64,000 bases of DNA from Acidimicrobiaceae bacterium (GCA_003142095.1 PLON01000016.1:62001-126000), one strand, 5' to 3'; shown: positions 43,535 to 53,247, numbered from the stretch's first letter. Made by a program: numbers and translations. Notes: a model not told the origin generated them from the letters alone.

Positions 43535-46480
43535 CTATCCGTTGGCGCCGTTTGCTCCGTTCGCGCCCGGTCGACTGAGGCCCCCGTTCGCGCCATTGCC
43601 ACCGTTGCCTCCGGGCTTTGAGCGATTCCCATCACCGCCGTTGCCGCCGTTGCCGCCGTTACCAAACAAACCGTTGCACGGAGGCGAATCGTTCGCCGTC
43701 GTCGAAGAGCCCGACACCGTGTACCACGCGCCGGCACTCCACTCTTCTGGTGGGCACGCGCCGTTACCTGCGTTGCCGCCGTTGCCGCCATGGCCGGCGA
43801 GGGACCTTCCGTCGCCGCCTCGTCCTCCGTTGCCGCCGTTGGTCGCACAACCGGGCGCGCCACCCGTCCCGCCGGTGCCGCCGTTACCACCTCTACCGTC
43901 TTGACCATTTGCCCCCGCCCGTCCGAGCCGGGCAAACGAAGGACAGTACACCGTGCTGGACCCTGTGCCACCGACCGCTGAGTAACCCGCGGGGAACGTC
44001 ACCGCCGTGAATGACTCGGCGGTAAACACGTCAGGCCCGAAGGACGCCAGACCGGCCTGCGCGGCGTAACCCAGGTGGCCTTTGCCGTCGAGGCCACCAC
44101 AGACCGTTCCCGCCACCAGCGGAGTGTCCGCGTTCGAGGGCTCGCTGCAGGTCTGACCCGTGAGCATGAGGTCTTCCATGGTGCGCAGCGTGCTGTAGTG
44201 GTTGTAGTAGGTGTTAGAGACCGTTCCGGGCTTGATAAGTGGGCTGATCAAGACGGTTCCGGTGTCACCGCCACCGGGGGTGAAGTCGGTGGGGTCGTAC
44301 AGCGGGTCCGCGGTCACGCACCCGGACGTCGCCGTCGCCGCTTCGCTGCCGCTCGGGCACGCCGCGGTGCCGACGGTGGAGGTTGCGCCCTCGGCACTGA
44401 GCGTGATGGTGCTGTCAAACCCGGCCGCCAACGTTACGGGCTGACCCGAATCGTTCAAGAGCTGAAAGCTACCGATCCAGGGCTTCGCGTAGTTGTTCGA
44501 CGCCGTCGTGGTGCTTGCGTTCGACGCAAGGGACACGGGTCCCGTGTCGCTCACGGCGCCGACAAAGGTGCCACTCGGGATCCCGGTGCCCGAGACGAGT
44601 CGACCGGTGTCGTCGGCGTTGATCTTGGAGTCGTACACCATGCTCGAACCGGGCGACACGAGGGCCGGTTCGGTAGCCGTTCCCGGCGATCCGCTGAGAT
44701 ACGGACTCTCGCCCGTAAGACCCGTCGGGCGATCAATAAATCCCGACGCCCCGGGACCGGGTTGCAATTGCTGACCGGCACTGTTTGTAACTTCGGGGTC
44801 GTTCGGTCCCGTCGGCTCGGTGTCCACGTTGGTGCCGTTCAAATTCTCACCGGCAGCATCGGCGAGAACGCCGTACGCGCCGTACAGAGAATTTGCGCCG
44901 GGCGCGGTCGTGCCAGCTGACCCGAAGGTCGGTGCATCAGCGGGCGCCGAGGCGGTGGTGACGTCGCCGGGAGCGGGCACGTTGTTGAAGCTGTTACCCA
45001 CCGTGAACGGCGGATTGGCTTCGTCGAACGTGATATCAATCAGCCCCCCGTCGGCGAACGCCGCGGAGCGCTCAATGAGTGGAATGTAGTAGCGGAGAAA
45101 CAGGTCAGCCGCGTACAGCCCGCCGGTGTAGTTCAGGGGCGTCGTCGCTTCGGGATCGTACGTGGGTACACCCGCGGGGTCATAGTTTGGCGATCCGTTG
45201 GCGTTGAAGGCTCCCGACAAGTTGTTACCTTGACACGTCGCATCGTGAGCGTCACTGCAGTTGTCGGGTGTAATCCAGTTAAACGCGGGGACCTCGTTCG
45301 CCGGGAGGCTGAGGTCGTGCGCGAGACCGTAGGTCGGGTCATCAAGGTTGGCCACGTGGTTAGCGTCACAGTTGGTGTCTGACGTTCCGGCCGTCGAAGC
45401 ACTCGGACCGTCGTACTCAGACGTGGTGGGTACATTCAGCGCCGGCTGTGCCCGGTAGGTCACGCTGTTTTGGGTACCCGCTGATTCACCCGTGAGCGAC
45501 GTAAACCACCCCGGAGGAAAGTGTTTCCCGACGTACTGGTCGGCGGGATCGCCGTTGGCGTTGGCGTTGGCGGGTTGGGCGCCCGTGTAACTCGTCACGT
45601 CGCCGGCCGGTGCCACCAGGTTTGACGGGTTCGTCACGGGATTAGCGGTACTTGATCCCGGATACCCGCACGCTCCGTCGTCGCGACCGGGAACCGTGTC
45701 GGTGACCCCGGGGGTCGTGCCCGTGACGTAGGTCGCCGATCCCACGGGCTGGGCACCGCCGAGGTCTTGGGCGTAGGCCTTCCACGACACACCCGCCGCG
45801 TTGTACTGATTAAAAATGGTGGAGACGTCAGTGGGATACGCGCAGCCGTTACTGCCCAACGCAGCGTTCACTCCGCCGTGCACCAACAACTGACCGTAGT
45901 TACCGTTTCCCGCTCCGGTCGCGTTCGCCGCCGTCGTGTAGGTGCCGCTCGCGCCCGCCGTCGCGTCCGTATCGGTCGACGTGCCGACCGTTCCCGTCGT
46001 GATGATGCCGCTGTTGTTATTGGTCATATTGGCCGACGTGGAACAGTCGTCCTGCACGTCGTACGACGGAGCCTGACCCGATACCAGCGAGATGTAGTTG
46101 TCCATGCTGAAGTGGCCGGTTCCGTAGTAGTTCGTCAGCAACGCTCCCTGCGCGGGGAGCGTCTGCCACAGGTAACTGTTCTGATTGAGTCCCGTAAAAA
46201 TCTCGTCGTACGACTTGTTCTCGAGGATGATGAGCCACACATGTTTGATCGCGCCAACGGGCGTACCCGTAGAGGTGATGACACATTGCGTAGCAAGGGG
46301 CGAGCCGCCCTTAGGCGACTCGAGGCTGCTGCCCGCGGGACAGCTTGTCGTTGTTGCGGACGAGGTCGTCGTCCCCACGATCGTCGTCGAAATACCCACA
46401 CCTGAAACTGTGGCCATCAAGACGGCAACTAGCAGTACAACCGCCCGAGGGCGGAATTTGGTTGAGTGTAAGAGTTTCAT
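43535..46480 (-). CDS. Secreted phosphoesterase (PF04185-like) with PGRS-like Gly/Asn-rich tail
   Basis: 981 aa from the ATG at 46480 (a GTG at 46489 is an alternative; neither has a clear ribosome-binding site). A signal peptide of about 45 residues is followed by an alkaline-phosphatase-fold domain of the phospholipase C/acid phosphatase type: 'HVWLIILENKSYDEIF', 'GHFSMDNYISLVSGQAPSYD', 'PAFNWITPDNCSDAHD' and 'ADGGLIDITFDEANPP'. Large Ser/Thr/Ala-rich insertions break up the domain. The last 130 or so residues are 'GGNGGNGGDG'-type repeats like those of mycobacterial PE_PGRS proteins, interrupted by one Cys-containing segment ('CPPEEWSAGAWYTVSG'). The enzyme probably acts on phosphodiesters outside the cell; the tail could bind calcium or the wall. 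Confidence 0.82.
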   Translation of the reverse strand: MKLLHSTKFRPRAVVLLVAVLMATVSGVGISTTIVGTTTSSATTTSCPAGSSLESPKGGSPLATQCVITSTGTPVGAIKHVWLIILENKSYDEIFTGLNQNSYLWQTLPAQGALLTNYYGTGHFSMDNYISLVSGQAPSYDVQDDCSTSANMTNNNSGIITTGTVGTSTDTDATAGASGTYTTAANATGAGNGNYGQLLVHGGVNAALGSNGCAYPTDVSTIFNQYNAAGVSWKAYAQDLGGAQPVGSATYVTGTTPGVTDTVPGRDDGACGYPGSSTANPVTNPSNLVAPAGDVTSYTGAQPANANANGDPADQYVGKHFPPGWFTSLTGESAGTQNSVTYRAQPALNVPTTSEYDGPSASTAGTSDTNCDANHVANLDDPTYGLAHDLSLPANEVPAFNWITPDNCSDAHDATCQGNNLSGAFNANGSPNYDPAGVPTYDPEATTPLNYTGGLYAADLFLRYYIPLIERSAAFADGGLIDITFDEANPPFTVGNSFNNVPAPGDVTTASAPADAPTFGSAGTTAPGANSLYGAYGVLADAAGENLNGTNVDTEPTGPNDPEVTNSAGQQLQPGPGASGFIDRPTGLTGESPYLSGSPGTATEPALVSPGSSMVYDSKINADDTGRLVSGTGIPSGTFVGAVSDTGPVSLASNASTTTASNNYAKPWIGSFQLLNDSGQPVTLAAGFDSTITLSAEGATSTVGTAACPSGSEAATATSGCVTADPLYDPTDFTPGGGDTGTVLISPLIKPGTVSNTYYNHYSTLRTMEDLMLTGQTCSEPSNADTPLVAGTVCGGLDGKGHLGYAAQAGLASFGPDVFTAESFTAVTFPAGYSAVGGTGSSTVYCPSFARLGRAGANGQDGRGGNGGTGGTGGAPGCATNGGNGGRGGDGRSLAGHGGNGGNAGNGACPPEEWSAGAWYTVSGSSTTANDSPPCNGLFGNGGNGGNGGDGNRSKPGGNGGNGANGGLSRPGANGANGANG
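43545..43915 (-). repeat. GC-rich degenerate tandem repeat encoding the Gly-rich tail
   Basis: On the plus strand this stretch reads as repeated CCGTTGCCGCC-type 9-nt units, split by a non-repetitive segment at about 43670-43760. It encodes the PGRS-like tail and could be prone to in-frame length change. Confidence 0.7.
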
Positions 46481-46635
46481 AAGGCGCACGGTAACGAGCG
46501 CGGGTTATCTGCATCCCTCCGGCACGACACAAGAAAGCAACATTATTGTGATCAGTCCAATCGATCCCGACGCGCTCGAACCACCTCGTCGAAATCTTCA
46601 CGCTCGGATGCGGGCGAGATGTGCAAGGGGACTGA

Positions 46636-47178
46636 TCAGTTGACGGGTGGTGTCAGCGAGGCACCGAGTGCGCGGATTTTGGCCATATCCGAAGGCGGCA
46701 CCGATTTTTGAAGCGAAGGGCAGAGTGTGAGGAGCGCTACCGCGTCGACGGCGTTGAAGGTCGTCACGGACATCGGAAGGCCGGTCTGTGCCTCGACGTG
46801 CTGAGCGCCGAGGACAACAGACACCATCGCATCGTCGATGTCGCCATCGCGCTTCAAGAATGAACAAAATGCCGATCCGTCGGTGAGGAGCGAGCGAAGG
46901 GCCACGTTTCCAGATTTTTTCTCGTAGGCAACGAGGGACGGGTCGACCTCGGTGACCTCAGCCAAGAATTTTCCATCCGCGACGACAGACTCGTCGGACG
47001 TTGTGGGCGGCGTCGATGACGACGGAAGGGCCGTGTGTAGCGGGAGCGAAGTCGTCGTTGCGGAGCGCGCAGAACTGTCTGCATTGCGACTCCACACCCA
47101 TACGCCTGCTACAACCATCGCGACGACGATCAAGCACGCAAAGAGAATCACCCAACGGGGGGGCCGTCGTATGGTCAT
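46636..47178 (-). CDS. Membrane-anchored DUF732-like protein
   Basis: 180 aa. A single transmembrane helix ('WVILFACLIVVAMVVAGVWV', about 9-28) is followed by a Ser/Thr/Pro linker and an extracytoplasmic helical domain. Two Cys, in 'GSAFCSFLKRDGD' and 'ALLTLCPSLQK', have the spacing seen in the mycobacterial secreted DUF732 family, where they form a disulfide. It is upstream of the phosphoesterase gene on the same strand with a 155-nt gap (46481-46635). Function unknown. Confidence 0.72.
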   Translation of the reverse strand: MTIRRPPRWVILFACLIVVAMVVAGVWVWSRNADSSARSATTTSLPLHTALPSSSTPPTTSDESVVADGKFLAEVTEVDPSLVAYEKKSGNVALRSLLTDGSAFCSFLKRDGDIDDAMVSVVLGAQHVEAQTGLPMSVTTFNAVDAVALLTLCPSLQKSVPPSDMAKIRALGASLTPPVN

Positions 47179-47458
47179 GGTTCTCGTAATCTATCGGGCC
47201 ACGGACATCACCAAGTGACGTTTCTACGCGCGTTCAGTGATGCGGGCAGTACTGACGATCGCAACGAATTCACTTTGCGAATGAAGCATCTCCGCGATAC
47301 GAAACACGCAAGGACGGATTCAAGTTCGTCGGAGCGACAATTTGTTACGCCTTCATGCAAGCGAGCGGGATGGTCAACGACCACGTCCGCGAGTGTTTTC
47401 GATTGGACGAAATCGAAGCTCTCCCTAACGCATAATCGGCGAAGGGATACGGACGCAA

Positions 47459-48365
47459 TTACTCCACCTGCGGTTGAGCGGGCTGTCGATGACGTGCAGC
47501 AACCACGGCGATGGCCGAGAGACCGACAATGACACCTCCGACCTGCAGCAGCGAAAGAGATTGACCAAGGATCGGAATTGCTAACACCGCCGCGACCAGT
47601 GGCGCGAGACAACTGATCGCCGAGGAGATCGACGCGTCCACAAAACGGTGGGCCCAGTTCATCACGAGGTGTCCGCTACCCGGCACGACCGCGAGTAGCA
47701 CGATCCAGAGCCAGTCACTCACGTGAATTCGGCCAAGCGATTGGCCCGACAGTAAAACGATGGGCGTCGCGCCCAACGCAGCAAATATTGTCACTCCCGC
47801 CGTGTACTGCATCGCGTCGTGCATCTCACGCGCGTGCTTCGAGACGAGCCAGTACGCCGAGAAGCTCAACAGTGCGCCCACGGCCAAGAGGTCACCCAGG
47901 ACGCGGTCATGACCCGCCGCCCCGGGACCGAGGACGGCGACGGAGACTCCCGCCATGGCGAGAATGATCCAGCCAACATCGGCGCGGCTCATACGCTCAC
48001 CGAAAAGAGGGCGCGCCACGATCAAAACCAACGCTGGCTGAAACGCCCCGATCAGCGACACATCCACGATGCTCGTGAGCCGCACCGCGCTGTAAAACAT
48101 GGTCATGTCGCCCGCCAAGAAGAGGCCGCCCAACCACGTTGCGCGCAGCGTTGACCACGTGAGACGCTTCCCCAGGGCGTAGGTGATGATGGTCAGGACG
48201 ACCGCGCCGAGCCACAGGCGATAGAACGCGACGACTAGCCCTGAGGCGAAGGTCAGGGCGGCGAAGATGCCACCGAAGCCCCAGAAGACGGCGGCGACTG
48301 CCGATGCGCTCAGTCCGAGAGTCGAACGCTGGGTATCGGAATTAATGAGATATCGAGGGGGTCAT
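47459..48365 (-). CDS. EamA-family (DMT) transporter with an apparent 5' frameshift
   Basis: The listed span covers an ATG at 48365 and a main frame that ends at 47459. The main frame encodes a 10-TM drug/metabolite transporter ('VAAVFWGFGGIFAAL', 'FYRLWLGAVVLTI', 'GAFQPALVLIVARPLFGER', 'ISSAISCLAPLVAAVLAIPI') and is open back to about 48356, but its first standard start is a TTG at 48133, which would delete the first two helices. The ATG at 48365 is one base out of frame; removing one C from the C5 run at codons 2-3 would join them into about 302 aa, the normal family length. The upstream mmsA gene stops 18 nt before. The interval 47179-47458 shows no convincing gene. Confidence 0.75.
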
Positions 48366-48383
48366 AAAACAACGGAGAAGTGG

Positions 48384-49907
48384 CTACTTCCCTCCCGCTG
48401 CGGATTGACCACTGGGCGCACTGCTCGGAAAGTTGAGCGACGAGTGGTGCTGGCCGATGTTCTGCCATCGACTCGTGACCGCCTTACCTCGGGTGTAGAA
48501 GCGCACGCCATCGGGACCGTACACGTGCAAGTCGCCGAACAGCGAGCTGTTCCACCCACCGAAGGAGAAGTAAGCGACGGGGACAGGAATGGCGACGTTG
48601 ATTCCCACCATGCCCGCATCTACTTCCGTTTCGAATCGCTGGGCGGCGCCACCGTCACCGGTAAAGATCGCGGCTCCGTTGCCGTAGCCGTTGCGGTCGA
48701 TCAGACCCAGCGCATCGTCCAGCGTGTCGACCCTCACGAGGGAGAGCACGGGACCAAAGATCTCGTCGGTGTAAACCTTCATATCTTCCGTGACGTTGTC
48801 GATGAGACACGGCCCGAGCCAGAAACCGTTCGGATCACCCGCGATCTTGGGCTCGCGGCCGTCGATGGCCACGCTCGCGCCTTCGCCTTCTCCGATGCCG
48901 AGGTACGAAGCGACCTTGTCACGATGCTCTGAAGTAACGAGCGGGCCCATCTCGGACGCCGCATCAGTACCGGGACCGACGGTGAGTCGCGCCACACGAG
49001 CCTTGATGCGTTCGACCAATTCGTCACCGCACCCTCCGACCGCCACGAGCACGGACGCGGCCATGCAGCGCTCGCCGGCCGAGCCGAATCCCGCACTTAC
49101 GGCAGCCTCGGCTGCGTCAGCGAGATCGGCGTCGGGCAAGACGACCATGTGGTTCTTCGCTCCACCGAGGGCCTGGACGCGCTTACCTTCGCGCGCTGCT
49201 GTTTCGTAGATGTAGCGAGCGACGGCGGTCGATCCGACGAAACTCACCGCCGCAATGTCGGGGTGAGTGAGAATGCGATCGACCGCGACACGATCACCTT
49301 GGACGACGTTGAAGACACCGTTCGGCACTCCCGCTTCGGCGACCAGTTCGGCCAACAATATCGATGCCGAGGGGTCTTTCTCTGACGGCTTCAAGACAAA
49401 GGTATTGCCCGTCGCAATCGCGAGAGGGAACATCCACATCGGCACCATGACCGGAAAGTTGAACGGGGTGATTCCCGCGACGACACCGAGTGGTTGGCGC
49501 AGCGAATGCACGTTGACGCCCGTCGAAGCGTTCTCGCTGAACTCGCCTTTCAACAGTTGTGCGATGCCGCACGCGAACTCGACAACGTCAAGTCCCCGGG
49601 CCACTTCTCCCGCCGCGTCACTCTTCACTTTGCCGTGCTCAGAGACAATGAGATCGCCCAGTTCTCCGGCGTGAGCCACCACGAGTTCGCGCAGAGCGAA
49701 CAGCGTGGCCGTACGCTTCGCGAGCGACGTCGCACGCCACGCGGGGAACGCGGCCTTGGCCGCTGCGACTGCGGCGTCGACTTCTGCGACGGAGGCGAAA
49801 TCAACTTCGCCGCTTTGCGCACCGGTCGAGGGATTGAAGACTTTGCCGTGACGCTCCGCGTCGCCGATGAAGGGCTTTCCGTCAATCCAGTGCGTGATGC
49901 GTTTCAT
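48384..49907 (-). CDS. mmsA: CoA-acylating methylmalonate-semialdehyde dehydrogenase
   Basis: 507 aa from the ATG at 49907 with GAGG just upstream. Aldehyde dehydrogenase fold with the MmsA-specific start 'ITHWIDGKPFIGDAERHGKV', catalytic Cys in 'GSAGERCMAASV' and 'QALGGAKNHMVVLPDADL', where the general-base Glu of other ALDHs is replaced as usual for this CoA-dependent enzyme. It converts (methyl)malonate semialdehyde to propionyl- or acetyl-CoA in valine, thymine or inositol breakdown. The neighbours (racemase, CoA-transferase, acyl-CoA dehydrogenase) fit valine or branched-acid catabolism. Confidence 0.94.
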   Translation of the reverse strand: MKRITHWIDGKPFIGDAERHGKVFNPSTGAQSGEVDFASVAEVDAAVAAAKAAFPAWRATSLAKRTATLFALRELVVAHAGELGDLIVSEHGKVKSDAAGEVARGLDVVEFACGIAQLLKGEFSENASTGVNVHSLRQPLGVVAGITPFNFPVMVPMWMFPLAIATGNTFVLKPSEKDPSASILLAELVAEAGVPNGVFNVVQGDRVAVDRILTHPDIAAVSFVGSTAVARYIYETAAREGKRVQALGGAKNHMVVLPDADLADAAEAAVSAGFGSAGERCMAASVLVAVGGCGDELVERIKARVARLTVGPGTDAASEMGPLVTSEHRDKVASYLGIGEGEGASVAIDGREPKIAGDPNGFWLGPCLIDNVTEDMKVYTDEIFGPVLSLVRVDTLDDALGLIDRNGYGNGAAIFTGDGGAAQRFETEVDAGMVGINVAIPVPVAYFSFGGWNSSLFGDLHVYGPDGVRFYTRGKAVTSRWQNIGQHHSSLNFPSSAPSGQSAAGGK

Positions 49908-50022
49908 GAGACCTCTCAATGCTTGAATGTGTCGCCTAAAGGCTCTTTACCCAGTGTGTCAGATCGGCCGATGATCCGGTCGAGAAACCAGGCATTGGAA
50001 CGTCGCAGATCGGCGGAGGTTT

Positions 50023-51150
50023 TTAAGCGAAAGCTCCGCGGGCGCGTAGCGACTCGAGGCATTCATCGCTGAGTCCCCAGTGTCGGAGACTTTCAGCCGA
50101 TTCAATCAACGTCGAAGACTCACCAATAGAGCCCGGTGTCTTCGAGAACCGCGGCGCCGGATTGGGCTGAATAACCGGTTCGAGCGCAAACACGTCGCGC
50201 CCGGTGTTGTACGGGTGACGCGCCGCTTCGCGTGGTGACAGCACCGGCGTTACGCAGGCGTCAACATCGGCGAAGACTGCTGTCCACTCGTCGCGTGTCT
50301 TCATCACGAAGAGCGAAGCAAAGCGTTCTTTCATGGCGGGCCACTGAGCGCGATCCATTTGGGCCGGCAGATCAGCCGACTCGAGGCCGAGACCTTTAAG
50401 TAGCTCGTCGTAGAACTTCGCCTCAACGGCGCCGACCGCCACGTACTTCTGATCGCTCGTCTCGTACACGTCGTAGAAGTGCGCGCCCGTGTCCAAGATA
50501 TTGACACCGCGCTCTTCGTGCCAGAAGCCCATATTCAGAAACGAGTGCATCATCGTGAGCATCGAGGCCGATCCATCCACCATCGCGGCGTCAACGACCT
50601 GACCCTCGCCGGTTGTTCGTGCGGAGATGACGGCGGCGAGCATGCCCATGACCAGAAACATCGCCCCTCCCCCAAAGTCTCCGACGAGATTCATCGGCGC
50701 GACGGGTCGTTCTCCCGCGCGACCGAGTGGCCACAGAGCTCCGGAGACCGCGATGTAGTTGATGTCGTGACCGGCGCGTTCGGACAGAGGTCCGCTCTGG
50801 CCGTACCCGGTCATTCGCCCGTAGACGAGGCGCGGATTGCGTGACAACAGTTCGCTCGGCCCGAGCCCTAGGCGCTCCATGACGCCCGGACGAAAACCCT
50901 CCATCACGGCGTCGGCGCGCTCAGTGAGTTCCAACACGAGTTCGCGTCCCGCATCACTCTTTAAGTCCACGGTAACTGACGATCGAGAGCGAAGTAAGAG
51001 ATCCTCCGTCGGTCCCTGGGGCGCTGATGCGTTTCCACGCTCGAGTCGCAAGATGTCTGCGCCGAGGTCGGCCATGAGCATTCCCGCGTAGGGTCCGGGA
51101 CCGATGCTCGCGAATTCAAGAACCTTTAGTCCCGTTAGCGGCCCGCTCAC
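50023..51150 (-). CDS. Alpha-methylacyl-CoA racemase (CaiB/BaiF fold)
   Basis: 375 aa family III CoA-transferase-fold protein. The catalytic residues of M. tuberculosis MCR are recognisable: His and the adjacent Asp in 'GHDINYIAVSGAL', Asp in 'NLVGDFGGGAMFLV' and Glu in 'VAVGAVEAKFYDELL'. The enzyme interconverts R and S 2-methylacyl-CoA esters, allowing beta-oxidation of methyl-branched or sterol side chains. It is 115 nt from mmsA and 44 nt from a second family III gene. Confidence 0.9.
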   Translation of the reverse strand: MSGPLTGLKVLEFASIGPGPYAGMLMADLGADILRLERGNASAPQGPTEDLLLRSRSSVTVDLKSDAGRELVLELTERADAVMEGFRPGVMERLGLGPSELLSRNPRLVYGRMTGYGQSGPLSERAGHDINYIAVSGALWPLGRAGERPVAPMNLVGDFGGGAMFLVMGMLAAVISARTTGEGQVVDAAMVDGSASMLTMMHSFLNMGFWHEERGVNILDTGAHFYDVYETSDQKYVAVGAVEAKFYDELLKGLGLESADLPAQMDRAQWPAMKERFASLFVMKTRDEWTAVFADVDACVTPVLSPREAARHPYNTGRDVFALEPVIQPNPAPRFSKTPGSIGESSTLIESAESLRHWGLSDECLESLRARGAFA

Positions 51151-51194
51151 GCAACGAGCCTAATGACGTTGATGGAGTAGAAGAAGGTTCGAGC

Positions 51195-52466
51195 TCACGC
51201 GACGTCCGGCGACTCGTCGTTGAGCTCTCTCAGAACACGTGCTGTCTTGCTGGCGACGAGAGACGCAATCTCGTCGCCGGAGTAGCCCAACTCGGTGAGG
51301 ATCTCCACGGTGTGTTCGCCGACGAGCGGCGCGTGTCGTCGGACGGACCCGGGTGTCGCGGACATCGTGACGGCGGGAGCAATCTGGCGATAGGCACCTA
51401 CGACCGGATGAATGGCATCCTCGAGAACCCCGCGGTGCAACGTCGCATCGTTCACAACATCGTCGAGTGACGGAACTGCGCTCGCCGGGATATCGTGCCG
51501 GTTGCAGATCTCGAGCCACTCTTCGGTCGTGCGCTCCGCGACGATCTCGGCCAGGTCACCAAAGACTCGATCGGCCTCGAGCAATCGGCTCTTGTGATCG
51601 GCGAACCACGGACGCTCCAGCAGGTCCATTCGATCGACCGCGCCGCACAGCGCCGTCCAGTTGGCGTCCGTGTAGGGCATGATCGCGATGTAGCCGTTGA
51701 GAGTGCGATGCGGTCCTCGACGCGACGACATAATCCTGCTGTATCCCGCCGGACCACCGGGAATCGTCGCGCGACTGAGATGCTCCACCAGATTGAAGGA
51801 CAACACGGCGTCGAACATCGGAACTTCCACTCGTTGTCCCTCGCCGGTTCGTTCGCGATGCACTAAAGCGGCGAGCACACCGTACGCAATCGTGAGTCCC
51901 ACGACTTTGTCGCCAATGAGCGTCGGCATAAATGCGGTCTGGCCGAGAACCTCGTGATTCAACCACGGGAGGCCCGTCATCGCTTGAATGATGTCGTCGT
52001 AGGCGGGTCGATCTTCGTCGTCACTGCCGAGGGCAAACCCTTGGGACTGGCAGTAGACCAGGTGTGGCATCGACGCTGACAGTTCTTCGTACGTCAAGCC
52101 CAGGCGCGCGAGAGGCGCTGGTCGGATGTTCGTAATGAAGACGTCACACGTCGCGAGAAGTCGCAGAAGTACGTCGCGACCCTCCGGGGACTTGACGTCG
52201 AGACCGACCGAGCGCTTGTTGCGATGCAGGTTGAGGGCGATACCCGACAGTTCCGGATCGGGACCGCCGCCCATTACACGGCTGCTGTCGATGACCCCAT
52301 GTTCGACCTTGATGACGTCGGCGCCGAGGTCCCCGAGCAGTTGACCGGCGTAGGGACCCATGACCACCGCGGCGAGCTCGAGCACGCGAATGCCCGCGAG
52401 TGGTCCGGCCACGTTCGTCGTTGAGGCGTCGATCGAGCCGTCAACGGGCGAGGGGGAGTCGGACAT
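51195..52466 (-). CDS. Family III CoA-transferase (CaiB/BaiF/Frc)
   Basis: 423 aa from the ATG at 52466; the frame is open to 52646 but the added 60 residues are Arg-rich and overlap the TetR gene. 'GIRVLELAAVVMGPYAGQLL', 'DLGADVIKVEHG' and 'NLHRNKRSVGLDVKSPEGRD' are standard; the catalytic Asp of true transferases corresponds to 'QAMTGLPWLN...YDDII' surroundings and is not certain. It probably moves CoA between dicarboxylic or hydroxy acids, such as succinyl-CoA and an aromatic or branched acid. Confidence 0.88.
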   Translation of the reverse strand: MSDSPSPVDGSIDASTTNVAGPLAGIRVLELAAVVMGPYAGQLLGDLGADVIKVEHGVIDSSRVMGGGPDPELSGIALNLHRNKRSVGLDVKSPEGRDVLLRLLATCDVFITNIRPAPLARLGLTYEELSASMPHLVYCQSQGFALGSDDEDRPAYDDIIQAMTGLPWLNHEVLGQTAFMPTLIGDKVVGLTIAYGVLAALVHRERTGEGQRVEVPMFDAVLSFNLVEHLSRATIPGGPAGYSRIMSSRRGPHRTLNGYIAIMPYTDANWTALCGAVDRMDLLERPWFADHKSRLLEADRVFGDLAEIVAERTTEEWLEICNRHDIPASAVPSLDDVVNDATLHRGVLEDAIHPVVGAYRQIAPAVTMSATPGSVRRHAPLVGEHTVEILTELGYSGDEIASLVASKTARVLRELNDESPDVA

Positions 52467-52513
52467 ACTGTCGTCCTTCCTATCATCGTCGCCGTTGATG
52501 CAGCGAATTCGAC

Positions 52514-53224
52514 CTACGAGACGACGGATGCCTCGCTGGCGTCGATAGTTGACCAGTCGCGTTCCTCGAACGACAGTCCTGACAGCAATATCTGCTGGGC
52601 ACTCAACACGACCGCGTCGACCGACGGCGAGCGCCCCGCCTTCCAAGAAAAAGAGAGCGCGTTCAGGGCCCCGATCAAAAGTTGCTGGGCCACTTTGGGG
52701 TCAATGTCGTCTCGTAGCAGCCCCGCTTCTTTCGCCTCGCCGATGAGGCGCGCCCAGACTCGCGCGTACGCACGCTCATCGGGTTGGCAGAGTTCCTGCA
52801 CTTGGGCCGGCACGTCGCCCGCGATGCGATGTATCCACGCACGGGCGTAGTCCGATTGGCGCACGGACATGCGCAGATGTGCGTCAATGGCGATGGCGAG
52901 ACGTTCAAGGGGGTCGTCGTCCTCGTGTGCCTTCAACGTGTTCTCGAGGGTCACGCGACAGTGGACGAGTCCTGCGACGAAGACTTCGCTCGCGAGTTCT
53001 TCCTTGTTGCTGAAGTGGTAATAGATCGCGGGCGCCTGCACACCGGCGACTTCACCCACGTCGGAAAGCCTCATCCCCGTGAAGCCTTTATCGGCAAGCA
53101 CGAGCGCGGCGGCGTCGAGGAGGCGGCGTCTCGTGGCGGCGGCTTTTCCGCCCGTTTCAAATGACTTGACGGACGAAGTCTGAGTGTTGGAGGTAGCGAC
53201 CGTCGAGAGTTTCGCCTTGACCAT
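52514..53224 (-). CDS. TetR-family transcriptional regulator
   Basis: 236 aa with a 25-residue polar leader, a TetR HTH at about 28-75 ('RRRLLDAAALVLADKGFTGM', 'VQAPAIYYHFSNKEELASEV') and a TetR_C_33/KstR2-like ligand domain. It is 47 nt upstream of the CoA-transferase gene on the same strand and may regulate the CoA-ester cluster. A half-palindrome TATGTAAT (53275-53282) upstream resembles the perfect site in front of the next TetR gene. Confidence 0.86.
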   Translation of the reverse strand: MVKAKLSTVATSNTQTSSVKSFETGGKAAATRRRLLDAAALVLADKGFTGMRLSDVGEVAGVQAPAIYYHFSNKEELASEVFVAGLVHCRVTLENTLKAHEDDDPLERLAIAIDAHLRMSVRQSDYARAWIHRIAGDVPAQVQELCQPDERAYARVWARLIGEAKEAGLLRDDIDPKVAQQLLIGALNALSFSWKAGRSPSVDAVVLSAQQILLSGLSFEERDWSTIDASEASVVS

Positions 53225-53247
53225 CTCTACCCACCCTTACGTCTTGT

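Noticed and set aside
43545-43915. Short regular repeats that might suggest a CRISPR array
   Set aside because: The units are 9-nt coding repeats in frame with the phosphoesterase tail; there are no unique spacers of constant length and no cas genes.
45767-46405. 212-aa frame opposite the phosphoesterase gene
   Set aside because: Arg/Val-rich shadow of low-complexity codons on the other strand.
47215-47532. 105-aa frame in the DUF732/EamA gap
   Set aside because: Polar, unstructured composition, no ribosome-binding site and overlap with the end of the EamA gene.
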